From assembly GCF_023721835.1 (NCBI RefSeq), contig NZ_JAMKFE010000011.1:62001-126000 (forward strand): a stretch of DNA of 64,000 bases, given 5' to 3'. Shown here in pieces: positions 1-8,303 of this stretch. This DNA comes from Caldimonas mangrovi (GTDB taxonomy: Bacteria; Pseudomonadota; Gammaproteobacteria; Burkholderiales; Burkholderiaceae_C). Below the pieces are notes generated by a model, which worked only from the letters and a program-made list of their open reading frames with translations, was not told where the DNA came from and searched no databases. Every line of letters begins with the position of its first letter. The stretch's first letter is position 1. A program made the translations under genes and the position numbers.

Positions 1-794
1 ACGTGCGCATCCGCCAGGTGGTGATCGAAGGTGGCTACGTCGCGATGCAGCGCACCCGCGACGGCCGGCTCAGGGTGCTGCCGGCGTTGACCGAAGACCG
101 ACCGGGCACCGGCAAGAAGACCGGCGCCGCACCGATGCGGCCGGTGTCGATCGGCAACATCGAACTGCATGACGGCACGCTCGAGTTCTTCGACGCTTCG
201 GTGCGCCGTCCGGCGCTGAAGCTGCGCCTGGAGCAATTGCACGCGCAGGTCGGCCCGCTCGACTTGCCGACGCTCGACAGCGCCACCAGCGTCCAACTCG
301 ACGGCGTGCTGAAAGGCGTGCACCGCGACGGTCGCCTCCGCATCGGCGGCGACCTGACGATCGCGACGCAGGACGCCGACATCGAAGCCCGTTTCAACGG
401 CGTCGACCTGGTGGCGCTGCAGCCCTACCTGATCAAGGTGTCGGAAGCCGGCGTGCGGCGCGGCACGATGGACCTGCGCATCGACGCCACCGTGAAGGAC
501 AAGCGGCTGCATGCGCCGGGGCATCTGGTGCTGATCGACCTGCAGCTCGAAAGCGCGGGCGTGCTCGGCACCTTTGCCGGCGTGCCGCGCCAGGCGGTGA
601 TCGCGGCCATGAGCAAGGACCAGCGGCTGGAGCTGGATTTCACGCTGGAAGGCCGGCTGGACGACCCGAAGTTCTCGCTCAACGAGAACCTGGCGATGCA
701 GGTCGCCTCGGGCCTGGCGAATGCGCTGGGCGTCAGCGTCGGCGGCGTCGTCGAAGGCGTCGGCAACGTCGTCAAGGGCCTGTTCGGCCGCTGA
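1..794 (+). CDS. DUF748/AsmA-like protein, C-terminal part (5' truncated)
   Basis: This is the last ~263 residues of a gene that begins before the window, because the frame is open to the first base and no convincing start or ribosome site is visible. The visible part has the character of DUF748/AsmA-like periplasmic proteins: alternating beta-strand repeats such as 'IGNIELHDGTLEFFDA', a 'GTMDLRIDATVKD' strand and a glycine/valine-rich amphipathic end ('GVSVGGVVEGVGNVVKGLFGR'). Family members are long, membrane-anchored beta-rich proteins linked to envelope lipid trafficking. It converges on the BLUF gene 16 bases downstream, and the short gap holds a small GC hairpin (about 795-808) that could end transcription on both strands. 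The family call is from sequence style and is moderately sure. Confidence 0.65.
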   Translation, partial: VRIRQVVIEGGYVAMQRTRDGRLRVLPALTEDRPGTGKKTGAAPMRPVSIGNIELHDGTLEFFDASVRRPALKLRLEQLHAQVGPLDLPTLDSATSVQLDGVLKGVHRDGRLRIGGDLTIATQDADIEARFNGVDLVALQPYLIKVSEAGVRRGTMDLRIDATVKDKRLHAPGHLVLIDLQLESAGVLGTFAGVPRQAVIAAMSKDQRLELDFTLEGRLDDPKFSLNENLAMQVASGLANALGVSVGGVVEGVGNVVKGLFGR

Positions 795-810
795 GCGCCG
801 GGGGCGCCGC

Positions 811-1236
811 CTACGTGCGGCAGATGATCGACGCGGTGGCGATCAGCTCGTCGAGCAGTGCCATCGACGCCTTGCCGGACACCCGGTACGGGTCCAGCAC
901 CGGCTTCTCGGAGTACTTCAGCAGCAGCGAGGGGTTGGTCTTGGACAGGTTCACCTGCCCCATCGTCCAGCCGGCGAAGCGCCGCTCGGCAATCTCCTCG
1001 TAATGCAGGATGACCACGTCGCGGTGGCGCTCGTCGCAGACGATCTCCTTGTACAGCGTGTTGACGGCCTCGCGGCCGCCCTCGAGCACCTGCATGAAGA
1101 TGTCGCCGCCGTGGCACAGGATGCCGGTGATCCCGAGCGCCGGGTTGCGGGCGCGCGACTGCGTCAGGATCTGTTCGATCACTTCCTGGCTCACCGGCTG
1201 GGCAGCGCGGCTGGCATAGAGCAAGCGGATCAGCAT
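811..1236 (-). CDS. BLUF-domain blue-light sensor protein
   Basis: A 141-residue protein that is almost only a BLUF domain, the flavin (FAD)-binding blue-light sensor. The photochemical residues are visible: Tyr7 in 'LIRLLYAS', Asn31 in 'RNPALGITG', Gln49 in 'FMQVLEG', and Trp90/Met92 in 'AGWTMG', which match the Tyr/Asn/Gln/Trp/Met set known from AppA and related proteins. No effector domain is fused, so this is a short BLUF protein that would have to act through a partner. It starts 10 bases after folE stops and is on the same strand, so the two are probably co-transcribed. The family call is secure; the partner and output are unknown. Confidence 0.93.
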   Translation of the reverse strand: MLIRLLYASRAAQPVSQEVIEQILTQSRARNPALGITGILCHGGDIFMQVLEGGREAVNTLYKEIVCDERHRDVVILHYEEIAERRFAGWTMGQVNLSKTNPSLLLKYSEKPVLDPYRVSGKASMALLDELIATASIICRT

Positions 1237-1246
1237 GGCATTCGAC

Positions 1247-1966
1247 TCACTTCCGGTGGTTCAGCAGGGACAGGAATTCGCGTCGCAGCGACGAGTCCTT
1301 CAGGAAGGAACCTCGCATCACGCTGTTGACCATCTTCGAGTCCATGTCTTTGACGCCGCGCCACTGCATGCAGAAGTGGTCGGCCTCCATGACGATTGCC
1401 AGGCCGTCCGGCTGCATCTTCTCCTGCAGCAGGTCGGCCACCTGGGTCACCGCTTCTTCCTGGATTTGCGGGCGGCTCATGATCCACTCCGCCAGGCGCG
1501 CGTACTTCGACAGCCCGATCAGGTTGGAGTGCTCGTTCGGCATCACGCCGATCCACAGCTTGCCGAGGATGGGGCAGAAGTGGTGCGAGCACGCACTGCG
1601 CACGGTGACCGGGCCGACGATCATCAGTTCGTTGAGCCGCTCGACGTTCGGGAACTCGGTGACGGTGGGAATCTTCGCGTAGCGGCCCTTGAACACTTCC
1701 TGCAGGTACATTTTCGCGACGCGGCGCGCGGTGTCCTGCGTGTTGTGGTCGCTCTCGGTGTCGATGACCAGGCTTTCGAGCACGCCGGTCATGCGCTGCT
1801 GTACCTCGTCGAGCAGCGCTTCCAGCTCGCCCGGCTCGATGAAGTCGGCGATGTTGTCGTTGGCATGGAAACGCTGCTTCGCGGCCAGGATGCGCTCGCG
1901 GATGCGCTGGGACACCGGCACGCCCTCGTCGTGCGGTGCGGTGCTCACGGGGGAGACGGCTTTCAT
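1247..1966 (-). CDS. folE: GTP cyclohydrolase I
   Basis: Converts GTP to 7,8-dihydroneopterin triphosphate, the first step of folate (and pterin) synthesis. The core has the family zinc and active-site segments: 'SACSHHFCPILGK' supplies the Cys and His ligands, and 'HFCMQWRG' supplies the second Cys. The product is 239 residues if the ATG at 1966 is used. The frame stays open 30 bases further upstream, but that extra N-terminus is low-complexity, so the inner ATG is preferred. nudB, which acts on the product of this enzyme, lies 5.7 kb away on the same strand but is not in the same operon. BLUF follows 10 bases downstream. Confidence 0.95.
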   Translation of the reverse strand: MKAVSPVSTAPHDEGVPVSQRIRERILAAKQRFHANDNIADFIEPGELEALLDEVQQRMTGVLESLVIDTESDHNTQDTARRVAKMYLQEVFKGRYAKIPTVTEFPNVERLNELMIVGPVTVRSACSHHFCPILGKLWIGVMPNEHSNLIGLSKYARLAEWIMSRPQIQEEAVTQVADLLQEKMQPDGLAIVMEADHFCMQWRGVKDMDSKMVNSVMRGSFLKDSSLRREFLSLLNHRK

Positions 1967-2035
1967 GGCGTGCACTGCTTGTGGTATGCCGGGCATGCTA
2001 GCAGCGTCGGCACTGCAGGAGTCACTGAAGGGGCA

Positions 2036-3721
2036 TCAGCCGGCCAGCAGCGCCTCGAGCGTGTGCAGCGTATCCGCCTCGTGCAGCGGCTTGTCGGTGC
2101 GCATGCGCAACATCCTAGGGAAGCGCACCGCAATGCCGCTCTTGTGACGCGCGCTGCGGTTGATGCCCTCGAAGCCGAGCTCGAACACCAGCGTCGGCTT
2201 GACACTGCGCACCGGGCCGAACTTCTCCAGCGTGTGGCGACGGATCGCCGCGTCGACGACGCGGAACTCCTCGTCGGTCAGGCCCGAATACGCCTTGGCG
2301 AACGGCACCAGTTGCAAGCCGCCTTCGACCGGCGGCTCACGGCGCTCGATCGCGTCGACCACCGCCTGCGCCTCGGCGGCGGCGGCGGGGGGCCGGTTCC
2401 ACACTGCAAAGGTGTAGTCGGTGTAGAGGCTTGCACGCCGGCCGTGCCCGCGCTGTGCGTAGATCAGCACGCAGTCGACACTCATCGGGTCGATCTTCCA
2501 TTTCCACCAGGTGCCATCAGCCTTGGTGCGGCCGACGCCGTAGGCGGCCTCGCGATGCTTCAGCATGAAGCCCTCGACGCCGCGCTCGCGCGACTGCTCG
2601 CGCCACCCGGCCAGCGCCGCCCAGTCAGCCGCCTCGACCGTCGGCGACACCGGCAGCGGCAAGCCCGCCAACAGCTCGCGCCGCCGCCATTGCGGCTGCG
2701 CACGAACGTCCTGCCCCTGCCACTCCAGCATGTCGTAGGCCATGAAGCTGACCGGCGCGTCGGCCAGCACCTTCTTGGTCAGTGCCTTGCGGCCGATACG
2801 CTGCTGCAGCAGCGCAAAAGGCGCGGGCCGGTCATCCTTCCAGACCAGGATCTCGCCGTCGAGCACGGTGCCGTCCGGCAGTGCCTGCGCGAGCGCGACG
2901 ACTTCGGGGAATCGGTCGGTCACCAGCTCCTCGCCGCGCGACCAGATCCACGCCTGCCCTGCGCGCCGGACCAGCTGTGCACGAATGCCGTCGTACTTCC
3001 ACTCGACCAGCCACTGCGATGGCGGCCCCAGCCGCTCTTCGAAGCGTTCGAGCGGCAGGTCGATCTGGTGTGCGAGGAAAAATGGATACGGCTGCCCGCC
3101 ATCGGCCGGTCCGTCGGCGTCGGTCGCCAGCAGCGCAGCGTAGCGCTCCGCGTTCGGCTGCGCCTCGCCTTCGCTGACCATCGACGTGAAACCCATCATG
3201 CGCTGCGCGACCAGCTTGGCGTCAATGCCGGCGTGCTCGGCGAGCGCCCGCGTCACCAGCAGACGCGAGACGCCGACGCGAAAGCCGCCGCCGATCAGCT
3301 TGCTCAGCAGGAAGCGTCCGGCCCAGTCGAGCTCGTCCCAGTACGCACGGATGCGCGCAGCCTGTTCGTCGCCCGGCATGCCACGCAGCGGCAACAGCCG
3401 CTCCTGCACCCACTGCGCGAGGCCCATCTGCGTCTGGCCGGTGCCGGGGGGCAGCACGTGCGCAATGGTCTCGGCCAGGTCGCCGACGGCCTGATAGCTC
3501 TCCTCGAACAACCAGTCGTCGATGCCGGCCACCTCGCAAGCCAGCGTACGCAGCTGCCGTGTCGGCACCACCTGCCGGGGCCGGCCGCCCGACAGGAAGT
3601 AGACCGCCCAGGCAGCGTCGGCCGGATGCGCCTGGGCGAAGTAGCGTTTCAGCGCCGCGACCTTGTCCAGCGTGCCGGTCGACGCGTCGAGCTCGGCGTA
3701 CAGGCGCGCGAAAAGCTTCAT
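2036..3721 (-). CDS. ATP-dependent DNA ligase (exonuclease-associated bacterial type)
   Basis: A 561-residue ATP-dependent DNA ligase. An N-terminal DNA-binding region (about 1-200) is followed by the nucleotidyltransferase core with the adenylated lysine K242 in 'EWKYDGIRAQ'. Further motifs 'LDGEILVW' and 'EGFMLKHR' follow, then an OB-fold with 'WWKWKIDPMSVDCVLIYAQ'. This layout is the bacterial ligase that travels with a metallo-beta-lactamase exonuclease, which is indeed encoded just upstream on the same strand. The family is thought to work in DNA damage repair rather than replication. The usual further partners, an Lhr-type DEXH helicase and a PdeM-type phosphoesterase, are absent from this cluster. 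The gap to the upstream gene is 9 bases, so an operon is likely. Confidence 0.93.
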   Translation of the reverse strand: MKLFARLYAELDASTGTLDKVAALKRYFAQAHPADAAWAVYFLSGGRPRQVVPTRQLRTLACEVAGIDDWLFEESYQAVGDLAETIAHVLPPGTGQTQMGLAQWVQERLLPLRGMPGDEQAARIRAYWDELDWAGRFLLSKLIGGGFRVGVSRLLVTRALAEHAGIDAKLVAQRMMGFTSMVSEGEAQPNAERYAALLATDADGPADGGQPYPFFLAHQIDLPLERFEERLGPPSQWLVEWKYDGIRAQLVRRAGQAWIWSRGEELVTDRFPEVVALAQALPDGTVLDGEILVWKDDRPAPFALLQQRIGRKALTKKVLADAPVSFMAYDMLEWQGQDVRAQPQWRRRELLAGLPLPVSPTVEAADWAALAGWREQSRERGVEGFMLKHREAAYGVGRTKADGTWWKWKIDPMSVDCVLIYAQRGHGRRASLYTDYTFAVWNRPPAAAAEAQAVVDAIERREPPVEGGLQLVPFAKAYSGLTDEEFRVVDAAIRRHTLEKFGPVRSVKPTLVFELGFEGINRSARHKSGIAVRFPRMLRMRTDKPLHEADTLHTLEALLAG

Positions 3722-3730
3722 CGGCGTCGC

Positions 3731-4222
3731 TCAGCCCGGGGCCTTCGGCTCGAGCAGCTGGCGCTTCATCGCCTCGAAGCCTTCGTCCCGGTCGGTATAG
3801 CTGGTGCGGATGTGCGCTTCGTCTTCCCGGCGTCGATCGGCGATGAAGCGCTCCAGTTCGACATGGTGATAGGGCGCGAGGTTGCGGTCGGTGAGGCGCA
3901 CGATGTCGGCCACCAGCACCCAGTCGATCGTCTCGTGCGCAAGCCACAGCCGGCCGTCGACGGGCACATGGCGCATCAGTTGCACCAGGGCGGCCTGCGG
4001 ATCGGGTGAGGCGATCGCCGCGACCTCGGGCCAGCGCGGCAGCACCGGTGCGCCCTCGGCCAACGGCTGCCACACCGCGACAAGGTAGTGCGGCGGATAG
4101 CGTTCGATGCGCTCTGCCTGCACGATCTCACCCTCGCCGAAAACCTGCCGGATCGCACCGATCCACAAGCCGGGGGCATGGTCGGCGCGCAAGCGGCGGG
4201 TGGCCTGGACGAAAGCGTTCAT
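3731..4222 (-). CDS. Unknown protein between ligase and exonuclease
   Basis: A 163-residue protein that I do not recognise. Its ATG at 4222 overlaps the stop of the exonuclease gene in an ATGA arrangement (4219-4222), and the ligase starts 9 bases after its stop, so it is the middle gene of a three-gene repair operon. It is rich in charged residues and Trp ('GLWIGAIRQVF', 'GRLWLAHETIDWVLVADIV', 'HHVELERFIADRRRED') and has no signal peptide or membrane segment. The coupling to exonuclease and ligase suggests a DNA-processing accessory role, but that is inference from position only. Part of a much longer open frame upstream is a shadow of the exonuclease. Confidence 0.75.
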   Translation of the reverse strand: MNAFVQATRRLRADHAPGLWIGAIRQVFGEGEIVQAERIERYPPHYLVAVWQPLAEGAPVLPRWPEVAAIASPDPQAALVQLMRHVPVDGRLWLAHETIDWVLVADIVRLTDRNLAPYHHVELERFIADRRREDEAHIRTSYTDRDEGFEAMKRQLLEPKAPG

Positions 4223-5265
4223 GGCGTGCTCCCCTGTGAGGCTGCCGGCGTTTCGGCCCCGGCAGCGGCCTCCTCGATGGCCTCGTCGCCGTACTCGGTA
4301 CGGAAGGCGCCGGCCTCCAACCCCTGTTGCTGCAACCAGCGCACCATCACGGCCTCGTAGCCGTGGGTGACGATCACGCGCTGCGCGCCGGTCGCGCCGA
4401 TGGCCTGCATCAGCCCCGGCCAGTCCGCATGGTCGGACAGCACGAACCCGCGGTCGACCCCGCGCCGGCGGCGTGCACCGCGCAGCCGCATCCAGCCGCT
4501 GGCGAAGGCGTCGCTGGCATCGGTGAAGCGTCGCTGCCACGGGCTGCCCTGCACGCTGGGTGGAGCCAGCACCAGTGCGCGCTTGAAGTCGGCCTTGTCG
4601 GTGACCTCGCTGACCAGCCGCGTCGGCGGCAGCCCGACACCCGCCGCCCGGTAGGCCCGGTTCAGCGGCTCGACCGCGCCATGCACGACGATGGGGCCGA
4701 TGCCCGCGTCGATGCCGCTCAGAATGCGCTGGGCCTTGCCGAAGCTGTAGCCCATCAGCAGGCTGGGTCGGCCGGCCGCTGCATTCGCCGCCCACCACGC
4801 GTTGATGTCCGCAAACACCTCGTGTTGCTGCTGCCAGCGGTAAATGGGCAGCCCGAAGGTCGATTCGGTGACGAAGCAATGGCACGCTACCGGCTCGAAG
4901 GGGGCGCAGGTGGCGTCCGGCTCGATCTTGTAGTCGCCCGAGACGACCCAGACTTCGCCACCGCATTCGATGCGCACCTGCGCGGAACCGAGCACGTGCC
5001 CCGCCGGGTGCAACGACACCCGCACACCGCGGTGCTCCACCGTCTCGCCATACGCCACCGGCTGCAGCGCGATATCGCCCAGCCGCGCCCGCAACACCCC
5101 TTCCGAAGGCACCGCCGCAAGATAGTGCTCGTGCCCTGCTCGCGCATGATCGGCATGCGCATGCGTGATCACCGCTCGGTGCACCGGACGCCACGGGTCG
5201 ATGTAGAAATCCCCGCTCGGGCAGTACAGTCCTTCCGGCCGCTCGACGACAAGGTCACCGGACAT
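4219..5265 (-). CDS. Ligase-associated DNA damage response exonuclease (metallo-beta-lactamase fold)
   Basis: A 348-residue metallo-beta-lactamase/beta-CASP-type nuclease. The metal site H35-x-H37-x-D39-H40 is visible in 'ITHAHADHARAGH', and later metal-binding histidines in 'SLHPAGHVLGSAQV', 'VVSGDYK' and 'FVLSDHADWPGLM'. It belongs to the exonuclease family that sits beside ATP-dependent DNA ligases, as it does here with an unknown gene in between. The start at 5265 (MSGDLVVERPEG) is chosen because the 45 codons that could precede it run through a copy of a dispersed intergenic repeat and do not look like protein. Its stop overlaps the next start by 4 bases. Confidence 0.9.
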   Translation of the reverse strand: MSGDLVVERPEGLYCPSGDFYIDPWRPVHRAVITHAHADHARAGHEHYLAAVPSEGVLRARLGDIALQPVAYGETVEHRGVRVSLHPAGHVLGSAQVRIECGGEVWVVSGDYKIEPDATCAPFEPVACHCFVTESTFGLPIYRWQQQHEVFADINAWWAANAAAGRPSLLMGYSFGKAQRILSGIDAGIGPIVVHGAVEPLNRAYRAAGVGLPPTRLVSEVTDKADFKRALVLAPPSVQGSPWQRRFTDASDAFASGWMRLRGARRRRGVDRGFVLSDHADWPGLMQAIGATGAQRVIVTHGYEAVMVRWLQQQGLEAGAFRTEYGDEAIEEAAAGAETPAASQGSTP

Positions 5266-5305
5266 GGCAGCGCCTTTCGCCCATGCCACGGCAGGCCTTC
5301 CCGGC

Positions 5306-5392
5306 GAGTGACGCCGCGGATCCAGCTCCGCCGGTCCGCTGGCGTCGCCCCCTTGGGGGAGCCAGCGCAGCCGGTCGAGGGTGGTCCGTTCC
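5306..5392 (+). repeat. Dispersed intergenic repeat, copy 1 of 3
   Basis: About 87 bases beginning GAGTGACGCCGCGGATCC, continuing through a CCGCCGGTCCGCTGGCGTCG segment and a CCCCCTTGGGGG hairpin core, and ending GGTGGTCC. It is nearly the same as copy 2, which starts exactly 120 bases later, and as copy 3 at 60326. Unlike the other two copies it does not abut a stop codon: it lies just upstream of the exonuclease start. The hairpin core here is imperfect (TTGGGGGAG where copy 2 has TTGAGGGGG). Confidence 0.9.
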
Positions 5393-5425
5393 ATGCGCAC
5401 CGCCCCTGGCGCACCGCGGAATATC

Positions 5426-5514
5426 GAGTGACGCCGCGGATCCGGCTCTGCCGGTCCGCTGGCGTCGCCCCCTTGAGGGGGCCGGCGCAGCCGGTAGGGG
5501 GTGGTCCATCCCTA
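5426..5514 (+). repeat. Dispersed intergenic repeat, copy 2 of 3
   Basis: Second copy, same orientation as copy 1 with its start exactly 120 bases later and about 33 bases of unrelated sequence between. It contains a perfect GCCCCCTTGAGGGGGC palindrome. Its right end (GGTGGTCCATCCCTA) runs straight into the clsB stop codon (TAG on the minus strand at 5512-5514), so on the clsB transcript the element begins at the stop codon, where a transcription terminator would be expected. Confidence 0.9.
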
Positions 5515-6819
5515 ATACCTCCCCGTCGCACCCGCCACGCGGAGGTACACGTGTGCGCACCAAGCCACGAAGCCGCGCCGCAGCCTGCTCCACCAGTTGG
5601 GCATGCCCAGCTCGGGCCGCGTGACCTCGTGCGAGACAGCGATGGCCTTGTCGATCTCCCGTGCCAACTCGCCGACGAACTGCCGGTCACGCACGATCAC
5701 GTTGGCCTCCAGGTTCAGCAGCAGCGACAACGGGTCGATATTGGAGCTACCGACGGTTGCCCAGTCGTCGTCGACCAGTGCCACCTTCGCGTGCAGGAAG
5801 GCCGGCATGTACTCGTAGATGTGCACGCCGCTGGCGAGCAGCTCGTCGTACAGCACGCGTGCGGCCAGCCCTGCGATCCGGTAGTCGAGCTTGCCCTGCA
5901 GCACCAGCCGTACGCGGGCGCCGCGCCGGGCGGCCAGCTGCAGTGCGCGCCGGAAGGCGCGCCCGGGATAAAAATACGGCGACACCACGTCGACCCGCTC
6001 GCGCGCATGGCGGATGGCCTCGATGTAGCTGCGCTCGATGGTGCGGCGCTGGCGCAGGTTGTCGCGCACCACAAAGGCCGCGCGCACCGGGCGCAGGTCG
6101 GCCAGCTTGCCTTCCAGCCCGGCCCAGCGGGTGTTCTGCACACGCCGCAGGAAGCGCTTGGCGCGCGCCACGCGGTGCGGCGAGCGGGCCAGCTCCATCA
6201 ATTCGTCGCGCCAGTCGCGGCCGAAGCATGCGCGCGTCCACACCGCGCGGGCGGTCTGCTCGATCGGCACGACCACCGGCCCGCGCAACTCCACCGCGTA
6301 GTCGAGTCGAGGTGACTCGCACCAGCCGTGCCGCAGGTCGAGCAGGTCGTCGATCACGTTGATGCCGCCGACGAAAGCCACCTCGCCGTCGACGACGCAC
6401 AGCTTCTGATGCAGCCGCCGCAGCAGCCCCGGCTTCAGCCAGCTCCACCATCCCTTGATCGGGCGGTAAACGACCACGCCGACCCCGGCCTCGCGCAGGT
6501 GGGTCAGCAGCTTGGGCAGCGTGGCCCAGGACCCGAAGCCGTCGACGATCACCCGCACCCGCACGCCGCGCTGCGCGGCGCGCACCAGGCAGTCGCGCAC
6601 GCCGAGCGCGGCATCGTCGTCATGGAAGATGTAGGTCGCGAACCAGACCTCATGGCGCGCCCGGTCGATCGCGGACACCAACGCCGGAAACAGCTCGCAA
6701 CCACCGCGCAGCAGGCGCACGACATTGCCGCCGACGAAGTGCGCGCGCGACTGGGCATACCAGGCCAGCGGCCCGGTGCGCAGGTGGTCGGGGACACGGG
6801 GGTCGGTCGGCCAGGCCAT
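5512..6819 (-). CDS. clsB: Cardiolipin synthase ClsB-type phospholipase D
   Basis: A 435-residue phospholipase D superfamily enzyme with two HKD motifs: H137-x-K139-x4-D144 in 'LHQKLCVVDGEVAFVGG' and H343-x-K345-x4-D350 in 'LHAKVALVDDDWATVGSSN'. Each is followed by the conserved Gly/Asn stretch. The length and lack of N-terminal membrane helices fit ClsB rather than ClsA, so it would join two phosphatidyl groups to make cardiolipin at the inner membrane. It begins 6 bases after the stop of the endonuclease/exonuclease/phosphatase gene, which is a common partner of clsB. The stop codon coincides with the end of repeat copy 2. Confidence 0.9.
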   Translation of the reverse strand: MAWPTDPRVPDHLRTGPLAWYAQSRAHFVGGNVVRLLRGGCELFPALVSAIDRARHEVWFATYIFHDDDAALGVRDCLVRAAQRGVRVRVIVDGFGSWATLPKLLTHLREAGVGVVVYRPIKGWWSWLKPGLLRRLHQKLCVVDGEVAFVGGINVIDDLLDLRHGWCESPRLDYAVELRGPVVVPIEQTARAVWTRACFGRDWRDELMELARSPHRVARAKRFLRRVQNTRWAGLEGKLADLRPVRAAFVVRDNLRQRRTIERSYIEAIRHARERVDVVSPYFYPGRAFRRALQLAARRGARVRLVLQGKLDYRIAGLAARVLYDELLASGVHIYEYMPAFLHAKVALVDDDWATVGSSNIDPLSLLLNLEANVIVRDRQFVGELAREIDKAIAVSHEVTRPELGMPNWWSRLRRGFVAWCAHVYLRVAGATGRY

Positions 6820-6825
6820 TGCCGT

Positions 6826-7647
6826 TCAGGGCTGCAGCTGCAGCTCGGCCACCAGCGGCAGATGATCGGACATGCGCGCCCAGGTGGTGCCACGCGGCAC
6901 GAAGGTGGACATGCACTTCAGCCGACGCACATAGATGCGGTCGAGCGCGAACACCGGCACGCGCGACGGAAAGGTCAGCGGCCGCTTGCCGCTGGGCGCC
7001 ACCGCGCGCGTGAGTCCACAGCCCGTCATCAGCGAGTCGAGCTTTTCGCCCCAGTCGTTGAAATCGCCGGCCACGATCAACGGCGCACCGGGCGGCACGG
7101 TGTCGGCGATGAAACGGGCGAGCCGTTCGACCTGCCGCACCCGGCTCGAATGGATCAGTCCGAAATGCGCCACGATCGCATGCAGCTCGACGTCCTGCCA
7201 TTGCACCGGCACGTGCAGCAGCCCGCGCTGCTCGAAGCGATGGTCGGAGACATCGTGGTGTCCGACGTCCCCGATCGCCCAGCGCGACAGCAGCGCGTTG
7301 CCGTGTTCGCCGCCGCGTGTGAAGGCGTTGGTGCGATACGCCACCTCGTAGCCTTCGGGCGCCAGGAACTCGGCCTGCGGCAGCGTCGGCCAGCCGAACG
7401 AGGTGCGCTGGAACTGCTTGGCCTCCAGGTCGTGGAAGCTGCGCACCTCCTGCAGGAAGACCAGGTCCGCGTCGAGCGCTTCGATCCCGAGCCCGAGGTT
7501 GTGGATTTCCAGCCGCTTGCCCGGGCCCACGCCTCGCACGCCTTTGTGGATGTTGTAGGTCGCCACGCGCAGCAGGTCGGCGTCGGCGGATGCACCGGTG
7601 GTGTCGCCGGACGGCAGGACGGTGGAATTGAGCGGGTTGGTGGCCAT
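6826..7647 (-). CDS. Endonuclease/exonuclease/phosphatase family protein
   Basis: A 273-residue member of the EEP (DNase I-like) fold. Hallmarks are 'LRVATYNIHKG' (metal-site Asn), 'DLVFLQEVR' (catalytic Glu), 'IVAGDFNDW' (Asp/Asn) and the C-terminal 'RMSDHLPLVAEL' (Asp-His). Members next to clsB are annotated as phosphatases or nucleases of unknown substrate, and a role in phospholipid metabolism is only suggested by position. The start at 7647 (MATNPLNS) is chosen because the longer open frame upstream is a shadow of nudB, whose stop is 2 bases upstream. nudB, this gene and clsB form a tight minus-strand group. Confidence 0.9.
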   Translation of the reverse strand: MATNPLNSTVLPSGDTTGASADADLLRVATYNIHKGVRGVGPGKRLEIHNLGLGIEALDADLVFLQEVRSFHDLEAKQFQRTSFGWPTLPQAEFLAPEGYEVAYRTNAFTRGGEHGNALLSRWAIGDVGHHDVSDHRFEQRGLLHVPVQWQDVELHAIVAHFGLIHSSRVRQVERLARFIADTVPPGAPLIVAGDFNDWGEKLDSLMTGCGLTRAVAPSGKRPLTFPSRVPVFALDRIYVRRLKCMSTFVPRGTTWARMSDHLPLVAELQLQP

Positions 7648-7649
7648 GG

Positions 7650-8153
7650 CTACGACAGGGCCGATGGGTCTGGAAGAAACCGCGGCAGTTGAAGGATGGC
7701 TTCCGCGTTGGACGGCGAGAAACACCGGTCGGCCGCCTCGCGCCAGGGCAGCCACGCGTGGCACAGGTGCTCGCGCGGTGCCAGCGTCACCGGGATGCCG
7801 GCTGGCACTTCGAGCCCGAACACGTGTTCGGTGTTCTGCGTGACGCCGGGAGCATAGCGATGGCGCCACACGGGGTAGATCTCGTAGACGTTGCGCAGGC
7901 CCCAGTCGCGCAGCCCGGCCAGCGCCGCTTCGGGCTGCCCGGTGCGCGGCGATTCGACGACGCGGATGCCGGTTTCCTCGCCCACCTCGCGCACCGCGGT
8001 CGACAGCGCCGGCTCCTCGGCACTGTCCTTGGAACCGGTCACGCTCTGCCAGAAGCCGGGCTGGTCGGCACGCTCGAGCAGCAGCACCTGCAGGTCGCGG
8101 GTGTGAATCACGACCAGCACGGATTCGGGGATCTTGTAGGGGCGGGCACTCAC
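7650..8153 (-). CDS. nudB: Dihydroneopterin triphosphate diphosphatase (Nudix)
   Basis: A 167-residue Nudix hydrolase. The Nudix box is complete: G-x5-E-x7-REVGEE-x-G running from 'GSKDSAEEP' to 'AVREVGEETGI'. The aromatic 'PGFWQSVTGS' and 'EHVFGLEV' segments are typical of NudB, which removes pyrophosphate from dihydroneopterin triphosphate, the product of FolE, in folate synthesis. The next gene starts 2 bases after its stop. The position downstream of aspS on the same strand is usual in betaproteobacteria (from memory), but here a terminator-like hairpin separates the two. Confidence 0.92.
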   Translation of the reverse strand: MSARPYKIPESVLVVIHTRDLQVLLLERADQPGFWQSVTGSKDSAEEPALSTAVREVGEETGIRVVESPRTGQPEAALAGLRDWGLRNVYEIYPVWRHRYAPGVTQNTEHVFGLEVPAGIPVTLAPREHLCHAWLPWREAADRCFSPSNAEAILQLPRFLPDPSALS

Positions 8154-8250
8154 GTCTCGATGTCCTCGCGCAATCGGCGTCGCTCGGCTGATTGTGTCCC
8201 AGTCGCACGCCCGCGTGCCGTCAGTGCAACGCCGACGTGATGACCGGGCG

Positions 8251-8284
8251 CAAAAACGACCAAGGGCGGCCGCAGCCGCCCTTG
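8251..8284 (-). terminator. Rho-independent-like terminator after aspS
   Basis: On the minus strand the aspS stop is followed by a stem AAGGGCGGC..GCCGCCCTT (8262-8283), then GGTCGTTTTTG with a five-base T run (8251-8255 region). The stem is long and GC-rich with a tiny loop. It separates aspS from nudB. Confidence 0.75.
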
Positions 8285-8303
8285 GGTTCGGAGCCGAGCG
8301 CTG

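Noticed and set aside
1235-4009. A 924-codon open frame on the plus strand across BLUF-folE-ligase
   Set aside because: It lies opposite three well-supported genes and reads as His/Arg/Gln-rich antisense shadow, common in GC-rich DNA.
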